Below, piece after piece: positions 8,402 through 17,861 of a stretch of DNA of 64,000 nt. Source of the DNA: Bacillus massilinigeriensis. GTDB lineage: Bacteria > Bacillota > Bacilli > Bacillales > Cytobacillaceae. The notes under the pieces are model-generated. The model did not search any database and was not told the DNA's origin. It saw nothing but the letters and a program-made list of their open reading frames with translations. A program made the position numbers and the translations under genes. The stretch is taken from assembly GCF_900117315.1 (NCBI RefSeq), contig NZ_LT630337.1:1791261-1855260 (forward strand), given 5' to 3'. Position 1 is the stretch's first letter. Each line of letters opens with the position of its first letter.

Positions 8402-9598
8402 TTAAAAGCCGTTCAAAGCTTTATAGGCATTGACTCGGCCATATATAAATTCAGAACCGGTTCCTCTCACCGGATCAGCAGTGCTCGTTATCCGATTGAC
8501 CACTTGTCTATTCGACGCTGCTGAATTCTTATTCCAAGTAAGACTAACCAATCCTGCAACAGCTGCCGAAGCCATCGAAGTACCACTCATTGACGTATAG
8601 CCCCCGTTAATAGATGTTGCATAAATCGATTGACCTGGCGCGGCTACATCCACCCAACCGATACTGTAATTAGAGAAAGTTGTTTTCATGTCTTGTTGGT
8701 TTGTCGCTGCCACACTCAACACATCATTGTATGCTGCAGGATACTGTTTCGTTGTCGCCCCCTCGTTACCTGCCGGAGCGACAAGTACCTTTCCTTTCAG
8801 CCAAGCATAATGGATTGCTTCTTGATATGCCTGAGAATAATTAGGAGAGGTATACGGCATAAGCACCACATTGGCTCCGTTATTAGCAGCAAAGTACAAG
8901 CCACGAATAATATTTGAGGTTAAACCATCACCTTTACTGCTCAGCACCTTTACAGGCATGATTTTGGCAAATGGATCCACTCCGCTTCCGCCTAAGGAAT
9001 TATTCCCTATAGCTGCTGCTACACCGCTCACATGGGTACCATGTCCATGGTCATCTTGGGGGAAGGAGTCGTTGTTTACTGTGTCTATCCCCGGCACAAT
9101 CTTGGGTTTTAGGTCTGGATGATTCATATTAACTCCCGTATCGAGCACAGCAATGGTTTTAGGGAATGAACTGTATTTGATATCCCATGCATACGGCAAT
9201 GACATTTTTGCTAAATGCCACTGTTCACTTATATTTGGATCATTCCATATTGCAGCGACTGTATGAACATAATCGAGCTCAGCCGCTTCAACAGCTGGAT
9301 CAGAGAGCAGCCTTTTTTTATACTCCTCAGCTTTATCCGACGGTGTTTTGACAATACTCCAATTTCCGATTGTTTCTATTTGTTGGAGATTGGATATACC
9401 TTTAATGTCTTGCAGAGATTTACCAGATTTCATTTTAACAAGGACCCGATCTTTCGCAGCCATCACTTGTGTAGTTGAGCTGGTTGATTTTGAGTCGATT
9501 GGTTTTGCTTCAACGGCATTTGCGGATTCCGATGTACCCCATCCGAAAGCTAAAGAAAGAACCATAATAAAAGCTAAGAACTTCCGTCTTTTTCTCAT
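8402..9598 (-). CDS. Secreted subtilisin-like serine protease (S8)
   Basis: A 398-residue extracellular peptidase. It has a signal peptide (KKR-like start and hydrophobic core at 8-28), then a prodomain (about 45-112) that chaperones folding. The catalytic domain contains the triad Asp153 (VLDTGV), His186 (GHGTHVSG) and Ser341 (SGTSMASAA), with the oxyanion asparagine at 278 (APAGNEG). The substrate-binding strand usually reading like NMSLG is here VLMPYTSPN (245-253), an unusual variant that may change specificity. A ribosome site AAAGGGGATG precedes the ATG. It is transcribed alone, with a terminator after it. Thermitase-like subtilases are the nearest match by eye. Confidence 0.9.
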   Translation of the reverse strand: MRKRRKFLAFIMVLSLAFGWGTSESANAVEAKPIDSKSTSSTTQVMAAKDRVLVKMKSGKSLQDIKGISNLQQIETIGNWSIVKTPSDKAEEYKKRLLSDPAVEAAELDYVHTVAAIWNDPNISEQWHLAKMSLPYAWDIKYSSFPKTIAVLDTGVNMNHPDLKPKIVPGIDTVNNDSFPQDDHGHGTHVSGVAAAIGNNSLGGSGVDPFAKIMPVKVLSSKGDGLTSNIIRGLYFAANNGANVVLMPYTSPNYSQAYQEAIHYAWLKGKVLVAPAGNEGATTKQYPAAYNDVLSVAATNQQDMKTTFSNYSIGWVDVAAPGQSIYATSINGGYTSMSGTSMASAAVAGLVSLTWNKNSAASNRQVVNRITSTADPVRGTGSEFIYGRVNAYKALNGF

Positions 9599-9802
9599 TA
9601 ATTACATCCCCTTTTACTTATTGAAATTGAAAAGAACAGGGCGTATAAAATCCTTTCCCCTCTGTAAATTCAGCAATAGTAATGAAAACCTAATATCAAA
9701 CTTTAAAAGAGTTTCTTTACTATACAAAATCTATATTTAGTAAAATTATAATCTCTCATTCTTTTAAGCAAAAGGCGACATTTTTATGTCTACCATTCAA
9801 AA

Positions 9803-9835
9803 AAAGATGCTTATTTCAATGAAATAAGCATCTTT
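9803..9835 (-). terminator. Terminator of the two-component operon
   Basis: Stem GATGCTTATTTC with its exact complement around a three-base loop, flanked by AAA/TTT, followed on the minus strand by a T-run. It sits directly after the response regulator stop. Confidence 0.85.
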
Positions 9836-9837
9836 CC

Positions 9838-10461
9838 CTAAAGCAGTCCCCATTTGCTGCATTTTTCAGCCAACTCTTTACTCGTTCGCTGCCAAGCAAA
9901 CTTCTTCATAATCCTACTAATATGTTTTTTCACCGCTGATAAGCTGATACAAAGCTCCTCAGATATCTCTGTTTGCGTTTTTCCTTTTAATATCATCTGC
10001 AAAATTTCGATATCACCTTTACTGAGTAATCCTTTCTTTTTTTCAAAAACTAGCTTTCGCAATCGCTCTCCGAATTTGTGGGATTTATTTTCCATCGCAT
10101 TCACAATACTACCAGGCAATTGCTCAAAATCCTGCTTGTAGACAAATTCATAGGCACCATTTAAAAAGGCTTCATTAAAGATTTCATCATCTTGATCTAA
10201 TGAACTTAGCATGATTACCTTTATATGTGGAAATTGGGTCGTAATATCTAATGTTGCATCCAATCCTGAAGCATCATACTGACTGAGCATAATGTCCATA
10301 ATAATTATATCCACTGACTCCGTACTCAATGTGGTGAAACACTCTTCTACTGTAGAAACACAGGAAACTAAATCTATCTGACTATGACCATCAAAAAAGC
10401 TATAAATCCCCTCTCTCCAATCAGGATCATCATCAACAAACATTACCTTAATTTTCCCCAT
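9838..10461 (-). CDS. NarL/LuxR-family response regulator
   Basis: A 207-residue transcription factor. The receiver domain (1-125) has the acidic pocket VDDDPD, the phosphoacceptor Asp56 (DIIIMDIM), Ser91 or so in MLSS, and Lys in VYKQDF. The LuxR-type DNA-binding domain is at about 140-200 (KGKTQTEISEELCISLSAVKKHISRIMKKF). The start at 10461 is chosen because AAAAGGAG lies five bases upstream; an earlier in-frame ATG at 10479 falls inside the kinase gene. It overlaps the kinase gene by 19 bases, so the pair is coupled. Target genes are unknown; the adjacent subtilase gene is an obvious candidate but unproven. Confidence 0.88.
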   Translation of the reverse strand: MGKIKVMFVDDDPDWREGIYSFFDGHSQIDLVSCVSTVEECFTTLSTESVDIIIMDIMLSQYDASGLDATLDITTQFPHIKVIMLSSLDQDDEIFNEAFLNGAYEFVYKQDFEQLPGSIVNAMENKSHKFGERLRKLVFEKKKGLLSKGDIEILQMILKGKTQTEISEELCISLSAVKKHISRIMKKFAWQRTSKELAEKCSKWGLL

Positions 10462-11840
10462 ACTGACTCCTTTTCCCATCTTTTGATAATTAGTTTAATG
10501 GTCGTACCTTGTCCAATTTTGCTTTTGACTTCTATTCTTCCTTTGTGGGCTTCCATTACCTTTTTTACCTGATACATACCTAGGCCAAAATTTCTCCCCG
10601 TTCTTTGTTTTGTTGAATAAAAAGGTTCAAAAACATTCTGCAATTGAATGGTATCCATCCCTGGACCAGTGTCACTTATGGAAAGAACAACTACCCTCTT
10701 CTTCCCTTCTAGATTTATATGAATGGTGCCATATTCCCTCATGGCTTCAATTGCATTATTACAAATATTTATTAAACACTCGGTAAAAAGGCTCCTGTCA
10801 ACTGATACTTTAATGGGGAAATATTGCTTCTCAACTCGGATATTCGGAAAAACTTCCATTGCCTTCGCGACTTCATCAAGAACCTCTGATAAATTATGTT
10901 CCTCCCTATGTACATTCAATTTATCATTTACAGCATGGGAAACCTGAGCCATCGTCTTCATCATGGTATCATGAGTTTTTAATAGAGTATCAACATATCC
11001 CTCAATCTCAGAAAACTGTTGATTGTTCAAGCCTTTTTTAATATTTAAGGCGTTCAATTTTATTTTCCCAATCGAATTTTTCAATGAGTGATGAATTAAT
11101 GTCGTTCCAAGATGAACGGTTTGAACAGACTTTCTCTTCAAACCTAGGAAGGTACCTCGAATAAATAAAAATAAAATAAGCAATATGCTTCCAATACAAA
11201 TAACAGGAATAACCAATAGTATTTGATTGCTGTAAGGATTTGGGATAAAATGATAGGCATTTAAGCTTATTAAAGGAACAATAAAAATAAAGGCAATCGC
11301 ACTATGGTACATACGCTGTTTAATATTTTTTTCAATAATGATTGGCCGTATTGCTAAACCAAAAGCAGCAACTACATAAAAGACACCCCATATGGCGATC
11401 ATCAATTCATTCATATTATTTGTAGGTAAATCTGTAAAAAAGACCAATGTAATCCAAAGCGGAAGACTCAATGCCACTAAAATTCTATTATTTTGTTGTA
11501 ATAGAGAGTTGTATATTAAAAAGAATATTAGAATGCTAAAATAAGGGAATGTATTAATAAAAAAGTTTAATAGACCAACAAAAAAGGTAGCGATTAATAT
11601 TATTTGTTGGCTGCCATACTGACTTATATACTGTAAAAATTCTCTTTCTAAGATGACCTGTAGACCCGTTAATCCACCACATATACATATTAATGCAGCC
11701 CAAAAAACTAACCGACTTTCTTTGTTTTTTTCTCTAATATAAATTCCCAGACTTGTCATAATGACAAACATAAACAGGAATAAAAGGTTCACAAAAATGG
11801 CTAGCCCTCCCCTAATTAGTTGTAATATTGTTATTATCAA
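10443..11840 (-). CDS. Membrane sensor histidine kinase
   Basis: A 465-residue kinase with about seven hydrophobic segments in residues 5-228, then a phosphoacceptor region with His250/251 (TTLIHHSLKNSIGKIKLN) and a HATPase domain (NICNNAIEAM, DTGPGMD, NFGLGMYQVKKV). There is no large extracellular loop, so sensing is probably within the membrane. The start is uncertain. The TTG at 11840 has no ribosome site. A GGGGAGGG motif lies inside the frame, followed after about six bases by ATT and after 13 by GTG, so the true protein may begin 14-17 residues later. It pairs with the overlapping NarL-type regulator. Confidence 0.85.
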   Translation of the reverse strand: MIITILQLIRGGLAIFVNLLFLFMFVIMTSLGIYIREKNKESRLVFWAALICICGGLTGLQVILEREFLQYISQYGSQQIILIATFFVGLLNFFINTFPYFSILIFFLIYNSLLQQNNRILVALSLPLWITLVFFTDLPTNNMNELMIAIWGVFYVVAAFGLAIRPIIIEKNIKQRMYHSAIAFIFIVPLISLNAYHFIPNPYSNQILLVIPVICIGSILLILFLFIRGTFLGLKRKSVQTVHLGTTLIHHSLKNSIGKIKLNALNIKKGLNNQQFSEIEGYVDTLLKTHDTMMKTMAQVSHAVNDKLNVHREEHNLSEVLDEVAKAMEVFPNIRVEKQYFPIKVSVDRSLFTECLINICNNAIEAMREYGTIHINLEGKKRVVVLSISDTGPGMDTIQLQNVFEPFYSTKQRTGRNFGLGMYQVKKVMEAHKGRIEVKSKIGQGTTIKLIIKRWEKESVWGKLR

Positions 11841-12204
11841 GAAATATCAATTTTTATATATTCTACATATTCCGACAATTATCCTTTGATGAGTCTCTTA
11901 TTAGACTAGTAAATTAGACCTATTTTATAATTGTATGACATATAATACTTATGAATAATGGAATAATAATTTTTTCAAAACAAAAAATAACTGTATAAGT
12001 TCAAATAGTTCACAACAAAAAAATGATCACGATCTATTTGAAATACACAATCGATTCGATCTATAATGAATGATTTTTCTTTTCGAAATTGCATCCTCTT
12101 TTACCGATCTTGAAGAATTACACAATTTGAACTTCCTAAAAATTATAGTAAAATAGTACTAGGATTACTTTTTATTATTCCTTTCCATCAGGAGAGTAAC
12201 AAAA
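11841..12204. other. Divergent promoter region of the kinase and GGDEF genes
   Basis: A 364-base very AT-rich region. It contains a 9-bp inverted repeat TTCAAATAG (12000-12008) and CTATTTGAA (12034-12042) around 25 bases, which could be a regulator site, and a likely plus-strand promoter just before the GGDEF gene. No coding sequence is evident. Confidence 0.4.
12127..12154 (+). promoter_or_regulatory. Probable sigma-A promoter of the GGDEF operon
   Basis: TTGAAC at 12127-12132 and TAAAAT at 12149-12154 with a 16-bp spacer, about 50 bases upstream of the GGDEF start codon. Confidence 0.5.
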
Positions 12205-13707
12205 ATGACAGATTATATTTTGCTCATAGTTAGTATATTTTTTTGCACCTTAATTTTGAATTTTATCCGTTTCAAAGGGAATGACCTACTTAATAAGTTA
12301 ATACTTACTTTTTCAACACTGGTACTGATTCTTCTTGATGAACTATTTTTTGATTTTACCCATGCTAAGTGGTTTCTTTTTATCTTTGTGGGCATATCCA
12401 TTCTTTGCTTTAATCTTTATGGTGCAATCATTAGTCCTTTTCTGGCATGGATTTTCCTCTGTATCTTTACTAGAGATGAGAATATATGGATCCTATTATT
12501 TTATTTACTCCTCTCTTCAAGTATGTATTTTACTCTGAACTACATAAGTAAAAGCAGAAAACAAAGTGATGAATGGCTTCAACAATTAATTGCCAATTCC
12601 AAACAATTAAACGTTTTTAAAGAGGTTAGCTTTGCCATGCAGCAAACACTTGATTTGCAAAAATTATTGCTAACCATCCTCACATCTGTAACTGCAGGCT
12701 ATGGCTTGGGCTTTAATCGGGCCATGATTTTGTTAATGAATAAAAATGAGACCAAGTTAAATGGTGTTTTGGGAATTGGTCCGATGAGCACCAATGAAGG
12801 CTATAAAACATGGGAGGAAATAATAAATAAAAGGTATAGGCTTAAAGATCTAATTAAAATTAATGAATCGGAAAAAGAGACAGATTCAAAGCTCAATGAA
12901 CGAGTGAAAAACCTAAAGATTTGGTTATATGAATCCCATTTCCTTTCAAAGATTTTAAAAAATGGCTCACCTCAAATTATTGAAGAACTCAATCAGACCG
13001 ATCGTATTGGACGCTTACTTGCAGAGCAATTTAATATGTCGTCGATCGCTGTATTTCCATTAATTTACCAAAGCAAGAAGCTTGGTGTGTTAATTATTGA
13101 TAATCCGGTAAATAAAAAACCGATTACTGTAGAAGATCTCGATAGTATCTTGCCGTTAGCCAATCAGGCTGCAATTGGAATTCAACATTCACGCCTTTAC
13201 TCAGATATTGAGGACATGGCCATAAGGGATGGATTAACTGGGCTGCTAAACCAAAGAGCCTTTCAGAAACTTATCGTTGAACTGCTTCCAAATAGCAGCC
13301 ATGATATATTGTCTCTCATCATGTTAGATATCGATCACTTTAAACATTATAATGATACAAACGGTCATCTGTTAGGCAATGAGGTATTAATTCAACTAGC
13401 TAATGTCATTGAGCAATCAATAAGGGAATCGGATTTAGCGTTCCGATTTGGAGGAGAGGAATTTGTCATCCTACTTCCGAATACGGATAAAAACATTGCT
13501 TGTAAGATTGCAGAGAGGATTCGGAAAAGTGTTGAAAATACACATTTTCCCAATGGAGAAAAACAACCTTTAGGCCGCCTTACGATAAGTCTTGGCGTTT
13601 CCGTAACCAACGAAATCGAAACAATTAATCCAAATAATCTTATTGAAGTAGCCGATAAGGCCCTATACAAAGCAAAAGAACTTGGGCGAAACATTGTTGT
13701 TTCATAA
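12205..13707 (+). CDS. Membrane diguanylate cyclase with GAF domain
   Basis: A 500-residue protein predicted to make cyclic di-GMP from two GTP. Residues 1-115 hold about five membrane helices and are followed by a short helical linker. A GAF-like sensor lies at about 130-330 and a GGDEF domain at about 335-500. The active-site motif is intact as GGEEF at 416-420. The RESD at 407-410, five residues upstream, matches the inhibitory I-site RxxD, so product feedback is expected. AGGAGAG precedes the ATG. It is followed after 12 bases by a small membrane-anchored protein gene that is probably cotranscribed. Confidence 0.9.
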   Translation: MTDYILLIVSIFFCTLILNFIRFKGNDLLNKLILTFSTLVLILLDELFFDFTHAKWFLFIFVGISILCFNLYGAIISPFLAWIFLCIFTRDENIWILLFYLLLSSSMYFTLNYISKSRKQSDEWLQQLIANSKQLNVFKEVSFAMQQTLDLQKLLLTILTSVTAGYGLGFNRAMILLMNKNETKLNGVLGIGPMSTNEGYKTWEEIINKRYRLKDLIKINESEKETDSKLNERVKNLKIWLYESHFLSKILKNGSPQIIEELNQTDRIGRLLAEQFNMSSIAVFPLIYQSKKLGVLIIDNPVNKKPITVEDLDSILPLANQAAIGIQHSRLYSDIEDMAIRDGLTGLLNQRAFQKLIVELLPNSSHDILSLIMLDIDHFKHYNDTNGHLLGNEVLIQLANVIEQSIRESDLAFRFGGEEFVILLPNTDKNIACKIAERIRKSVENTHFPNGEKQPLGRLTISLGVSVTNEIETINPNNLIEVADKALYKAKELGRNIVVS

Positions 13708-13719
13708 AAGGAGATAATA

Positions 13720-14211
13720 ATGATGTACGGAATTATGATTCTTTTTATAACCTTTATTTTTCTGGCTACAATTTTGCTCACCAACAGATATTTTTATTTT
13801 TGGGAGTTAAAGTCGTCAACCTTAAAACTAGCAAGGGAGCTAAATCTAAATATTTTTGAATTAAATTTTTCCTTTGAGCAAATGGTCTATTTCATTTCCT
13901 TACCAACAAACATTCCAACCATAAAAAATGCAAAACTAAATGATATTGTCATTGAATTTGATTATATTTCTCCCTTTTTCCCGAAATTATCTGGAATTAA
14001 AATTAGTATTCAATCGATTACCGAAAAACGAACCTTAGCTTATTTACCAACGAAGCTTTTTCGTCTTCCGGCACTTAGTCAATTGCTACAGCAAGGAAAA
14101 ATAAGTATTGAAGATTATCTTAAAATAAGCAGTTATAAATTAATTCACCCATCTACAATAGAGGAGATAAAAAAAGAGGTTTATCTACAATTGCAACAAG
14201 GGCGTATATAA
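13720..14211 (+). CDS. Conserved hypothetical membrane-anchored protein
   Basis: A 163-residue protein I do not recognise. Residues 1-23 form one hydrophobic helix; the remainder is hydrophilic and mixed, with QSITEKRTLAYLPTKLFRLPALSQLLQQGKISIEDYLKI near 92-130. GGAG precedes two adjacent ATG codons, either of which could be the start. The 12-base gap after the diguanylate cyclase gene and the shared terminator indicate one operon, so a link to cyclic di-GMP signalling is possible but not shown. Confidence 0.7.
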   Translation: MMYGIMILFITFIFLATILLTNRYFYFWELKSSTLKLARELNLNIFELNFSFEQMVYFISLPTNIPTIKNAKLNDIVIEFDYISPFFPKLSGIKISIQSITEKRTLAYLPTKLFRLPALSQLLQQGKISIEDYLKISSYKLIHPSTIEEIKKEVYLQLQQGRI

Positions 14212-14215
14212 TGAT

Positions 14216-14258
14216 GGAGCCTGATTCCTAATTAAAACAAGGGACAGGCTCCTTTTTT
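14216..14258 (+). terminator. Terminator of the GGDEF operon
   Basis: Stem GGAGCCTG with CAGGCTCC followed by seven T residues, a few bases after the upstream gene's stop codon. Confidence 0.9.
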
Positions 14259-14375
14259 TGATTTAAGGAGATTATTTTCTAGAAGACACTCGCTTTTAGC
14301 CAAATAAATCCTATATAATTTCCATAGAATTCATTCCATCAGGAGGGAAAAAAGAGATTCGTTCTCTGTCTGCTT

Positions 14376-15029
14376 ATGAAAAAACAAACAATCATCTTCA
14401 CTCAATCTACTAGAGCAGTAAAATCATTAATCGATAACGATGAACCATTAAGAAAATTAATTATGAAAATTGGGGACATAGAGCTTAAGTTAGATAACAA
14501 TTATTTTGAATCACTTATTATGTCTATCATTGGACAGCAATTATCTTCGAAAGCAGCAAAAACTATCCGTAACCGAGTTCGTTCCCTTTCTCCTGAACTT
14601 ACACCCGAAAGTACAAAATCACTTTCATTTGATGAGCTTAGAAACGCTGGTCTTTCAAAGGCAAAAATTACTTACACATATGATTTAAGCGAAAAAATCC
14701 TTTCCAAAGAGATTGATTTTGAAAATATCCATCGTTTCAGTAATGACCATGTAATCAAGGAGCTGACAAAGGTTAAGAGGATTGGGAAATGGACGGCCGA
14801 AATGTTCCTAATATTCTCATTGGGAAGATTAGATGTACTATCTTTAGGGGATTTAGGATTACAACGAGCTTGTAGGTGGTTATATAAGATGGCTGAACAG
14901 CCTAAAGGGAAATATCTTGAAACTCACCAGTCCCGATGGGAGCCCTATTTTAGTGTTGTTTCATTATATCTATGGGAAGCAATAGATTTAGGACTTGTGG
15001 ATTCTGGAAAAAACTTGGATGAATTATGA
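14376..15029 (+). CDS. DNA-3-methyladenine glycosylase II (AlkA-like)
   Basis: A 217-residue base-excision repair enzyme that would remove alkylated purines from DNA. It has the HhH-GPD fold: the helix-hairpin-helix is VKRIGKWTAEMFLIF (about 129-143), with the catalytic aspartate in LSLGDLGLQRA. It lacks the N-terminal beta domain of E. coli AlkA, as short Bacillus forms do. The good ribosome site AGGAGGG lies about 28 bases before the ATG, with a small AGAGA/TCTCT hairpin between them, an unusual spacing. It is transcribed on its own, upstream of an MFS gene. Confidence 0.85.
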   Translation: MKKQTIIFTQSTRAVKSLIDNDEPLRKLIMKIGDIELKLDNNYFESLIMSIIGQQLSSKAAKTIRNRVRSLSPELTPESTKSLSFDELRNAGLSKAKITYTYDLSEKILSKEIDFENIHRFSNDHVIKELTKVKRIGKWTAEMFLIFSLGRLDVLSLGDLGLQRACRWLYKMAEQPKGKYLETHQSRWEPYFSVVSLYLWEAIDLGLVDSGKNLDEL

Positions 15030-15107
15030 TTTAATAATTGTATTTGAAATATTTTATATTGTATAATTATTTTCGCTATACATATTCTTTCTAAGAGGTT
15101 AATCAAC

Positions 15108-16364
15108 ATGAAACTGAAAATGTTACATCCAAATGTAAAAATCCGATTATTTGATGTCTTTATCAATAGTTTATCCAGTTCAATGTATTTGCCCTTTTTA
15201 AGCATTTACTTTGCTTCACGTTTTGGAACGGAACTTACCGGGATATTAATGATTATTACAGTCATCTTTAGTTTTTGTGCAGGTTTATATGCAAGTTACT
15301 TTTCAGATTTATTAGGCAGAAAGAAAATCCTTCTTGGTGCAGCTATTGCAAGAACTCTTGGCCTAGTTCTGATGGTTATTTCAAATACTCCAATCTTACA
15401 TTCTGCCAGTATTACCTTTTTTGCTGTTTTAATTGTTACTGCAAGTGGTGGAATTACTGAACCAGTCGCAGAGGCAATGGTTATAGATGTCACAACGAAT
15501 AAAAATAGAAAATCTGTTTATAGCTTAATGTATTGGTTTACCAATCTCTCTATTGTTTTTGGGACAATGGCTGGTGGATTTCTTTTTTCTACTCACCTCT
15601 TAATTGTATTATTTATTTCTTTCATTCTTTCAATCGTCTCCATTTTTTTGATTTTATTCTTTATAACAGATACATATAAACCAACTAGAGAACGGGTGGT
15701 TGATTCACGTTGGGCTATTTTAAAGGATATTGGGTTACAATACAAACATGTAAGCATGGACAAAACCTTTATGATATTTTCCTTTGCGACCCTCCTATTT
15801 TTCACTCTAGAATACCAGATATCTAATTATGTTGGAATCCGACTGGCAAAAGAGCTCCCACATCAAAGCCTGATTAACTTTGGTTCTTTTAATTTAAACA
15901 TTGATGGTACTAGTATGTTGGGAATATTAACTGCGGAAAATACCATTCTAGTCGTGACTACTACCTTGATTATTGGAAGATTGATAACAAGGTTTAATAG
16001 TTTAAGTGTCTTGGTATTTGGGTTACTGATTTATACTGGTGGAACCTTTGTATTAGGCTTTAGTAATGGGCCAATTTTATTATTGATTGCTGGTTTCATT
16101 GCAACCATTGGTGAAATTATGTTTTGGCCAATCAGACAGACGTATTTAGCTGATCTTATCCCTGAGAATGCAAGAAGTTCGTATATGGCTGTTAATTCTT
16201 TAGTTGGTAGAGGAGGATCTATCATTGCCTCTCTTTTCATTACCATCGGTGCATTTGTTACTCCGATGGTCATTAGTTTCTTGTATGTGGTAATTGGTTT
16301 GATGTGTATTTGGCTATTTGTTGTTTCTATACACAAAATAAATTTTACTAAAGAAAGCACCTAA
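15108..16364 (+). CDS. MFS transporter, drug-efflux-like
   Basis: A 418-residue permease with 12 predicted membrane helices. The loop after helix 2 reads YFSDLLGRKKILL, a clear major-facilitator signature. Sequence similarity by eye is to multidrug-type exporters of Bacillus (YttB-like), but the substrate cannot be inferred. AAGAGG precedes the ATG. It converges on the SDR gene, and a bidirectional terminator lies between them. Confidence 0.85.
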   Translation: MKLKMLHPNVKIRLFDVFINSLSSSMYLPFLSIYFASRFGTELTGILMIITVIFSFCAGLYASYFSDLLGRKKILLGAAIARTLGLVLMVISNTPILHSASITFFAVLIVTASGGITEPVAEAMVIDVTTNKNRKSVYSLMYWFTNLSIVFGTMAGGFLFSTHLLIVLFISFILSIVSIFLILFFITDTYKPTRERVVDSRWAILKDIGLQYKHVSMDKTFMIFSFATLLFFTLEYQISNYVGIRLAKELPHQSLINFGSFNLNIDGTSMLGILTAENTILVVTTTLIIGRLITRFNSLSVLVFGLLIYTGGTFVLGFSNGPILLLIAGFIATIGEIMFWPIRQTYLADLIPENARSSYMAVNSLVGRGGSIIASLFITIGAFVTPMVISFLYVVIGLMCIWLFVVSIHKINFTKEST

Positions 16365-16389
16365 TTTTCTTAAGCAGTGGAAAAAGGTC

Positions 16390-16426
16390 AAAAAAACTGG
16401 AGTTTTCTTAAGACTCCAGTTTTTCT
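16390..16426. terminator. Bidirectional terminator
   Basis: A 12-bp stem AAAAACTGGAGT with its exact complement around nine bases. The A and T tails serve the MFS gene on the plus strand and the SDR gene on the minus strand. Confidence 0.9.
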
Positions 16427-16431
16427 ACATA

Positions 16432-17166
16432 TTATTGAGCCGTTAGCCCACCGTCTACAACGAATTCAGAACCCGTGCTATAACTTGATTCGTCAGAAGC
16501 TAAGTATAATACTAGATTTGATACCTCTTCTGGTTTTGCAACTCTTCTATTTGGAATGAATTTTGCAAACTCTTGAATCGCATCCTTTGAATCCTCTTGC
16601 ATGATCATTGGTGTTTCAATGACCCCAGGATGAACAGAATTTACTCGGATACCGTAGTGAGCAAGGTTTAGAGCTGCAGCCTTTGTCATTCCCCTTACTG
16701 CAAATTTTGAATCGGTATACCCTATCGCTCCACCAACAAGACCGTTAATAGATGAAACATTTATTATAGAACTAGCCTCGCTTTTTTTCATGGATGGGAT
16801 AACAGCTTTCATGCCCAAAAAGACAGAAATCTGATTGATATCAATAATTCTTCTATATTCCTCTTCAGTGATTTCTTCAATAGATTTATTCAAGCTAATA
16901 CCAGCATTGTTTACTAACACATTGACTGGTCCAAATGTATTTTCAGTTTCAGTTACAACGGTTTCCCATTCGGCTGCTTTTGTCACGTCATGTTTGATAA
17001 ATTTCACATTTTCTCCAAGCTCATTGGCTAAAGCTTGTCCTTCTTGTTCGAGAATATCAGTAAATACTACCTTTGCGCCTTCATTAACAAACATTCGAAC
17101 ATGGGAGGCCCCCATTCCTCTTGCTCCACCAGTAATAATCGCAACTTTTCCATTTAGTCTACCCAT
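16432..17166 (-). CDS. Short-chain dehydrogenase/reductase
   Basis: A 244-residue NAD(P)-dependent oxidoreductase of the classical SDR type. It has the cofactor motif TGGARGMG at 12-19, NNAG at 86-89, and the catalytic residues Ser138, Tyr150 and Lys154 (YTDSK). The C-terminus ends in VVDGGLTAQ, typical of the family. FTDILE after the second strand, with Asp37, suggests NAD rather than NADP. It resembles hydroxysteroid or glucose dehydrogenases, but the substrate is unknown. A perfect AGGAGG precedes the ATG. It is transcribed singly. Confidence 0.85.
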   Translation of the reverse strand: MGRLNGKVAIITGGARGMGASHVRMFVNEGAKVVFTDILEQEGQALANELGENVKFIKHDVTKAAEWETVVTETENTFGPVNVLVNNAGISLNKSIEEITEEEYRRIIDINQISVFLGMKAVIPSMKKSEASSIINVSSINGLVGGAIGYTDSKFAVRGMTKAAALNLAHYGIRVNSVHPGVIETPMIMQEDSKDAIQEFAKFIPNRRVAKPEEVSNLVLYLASDESSYSTGSEFVVDGGLTAQ

Positions 17167-17484
17167 TTTTTAACCTCCTGAAATAGTATGAACTACAATT
17201 AAAATTATAATTTTTTAATGGCTTTTATACAAAAATTAGTAATTAACTAATGACTATATCATTGATGAATACTAATCTTTTGTTCATGCTTTCGTCATAT
17301 AATGTAATAGTCCAACCTCATACAGCTTGACATATATAATCCCTTTTCGATTACGAGAAAAAATGAGCATTATTTTTGAAATCTTTTATAATTGTATATT
17401 CGATTGCTGAAAATATATCCCAAGCTCTTCTAAAAAGAGATAAAATAGTAGGTACTAACAAAATGAAAGGAAAGTGAAACAGTT
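17167..17484. other. Intergenic region between the SDR and Lin0512-type genes
   Basis: A divergent promoter region of 318 bases. A TTGACA lies at about 17326, but the following sequence gives no clear -10 at the right spacing. I see no stable hairpin, repeat or coding remnant. Confidence 0.35.
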
Positions 17485-17844
17485 ATGGAAAAAATCATGT
17501 TTATCGAAACAGGAATGGGGATTGATGTCCATGGGCAGAACATTACAACGGCAGCTGTTCGAGCAGTAAAAAATGCCATCCATTATAATTCCATGCCTGG
17601 AATTCGTTCCGTACTACCTGGAAATAGTTTAGATAACATGAAGGTTCATGTAAAACTTGCCGTTCCTTGTGACAAAGAAACCCTTGATATTGATTCGGTA
17701 AAAGAAGCTTTACCGTATGGACAAGTAACTGTAGAGATTATGGATGGAGGAATGATGACAACTAGTGGAATCGTCTTAGAAGATAAAGGAGACAAAAATG
17801 ATTTGATGTACATAGTCGTTGCATCGGTTGAGGTTGGGTATTAA
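17485..17844 (+). CDS. Lin0512 family conserved protein
   Basis: A 119-residue cytosolic protein. The start MEKIMFIETGMGIDVHGQNITTAAVRAVKNAI and the body with NSMPGIR and the VHVKLAVP segment match the Lin0512 family (TIGR02058) as I recall it. The family's function is unknown; members are short and stand alone, as here. GGAAAGTGA lies upstream. A strong terminator follows. Confidence 0.75.
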   Translation: MEKIMFIETGMGIDVHGQNITTAAVRAVKNAIHYNSMPGIRSVLPGNSLDNMKVHVKLAVPCDKETLDIDSVKEALPYGQVTVEIMDGGMMTTSGIVLEDKGDKNDLMYIVVASVEVGY

Positions 17845-17861
17845 TAATAACAGGAATATGA

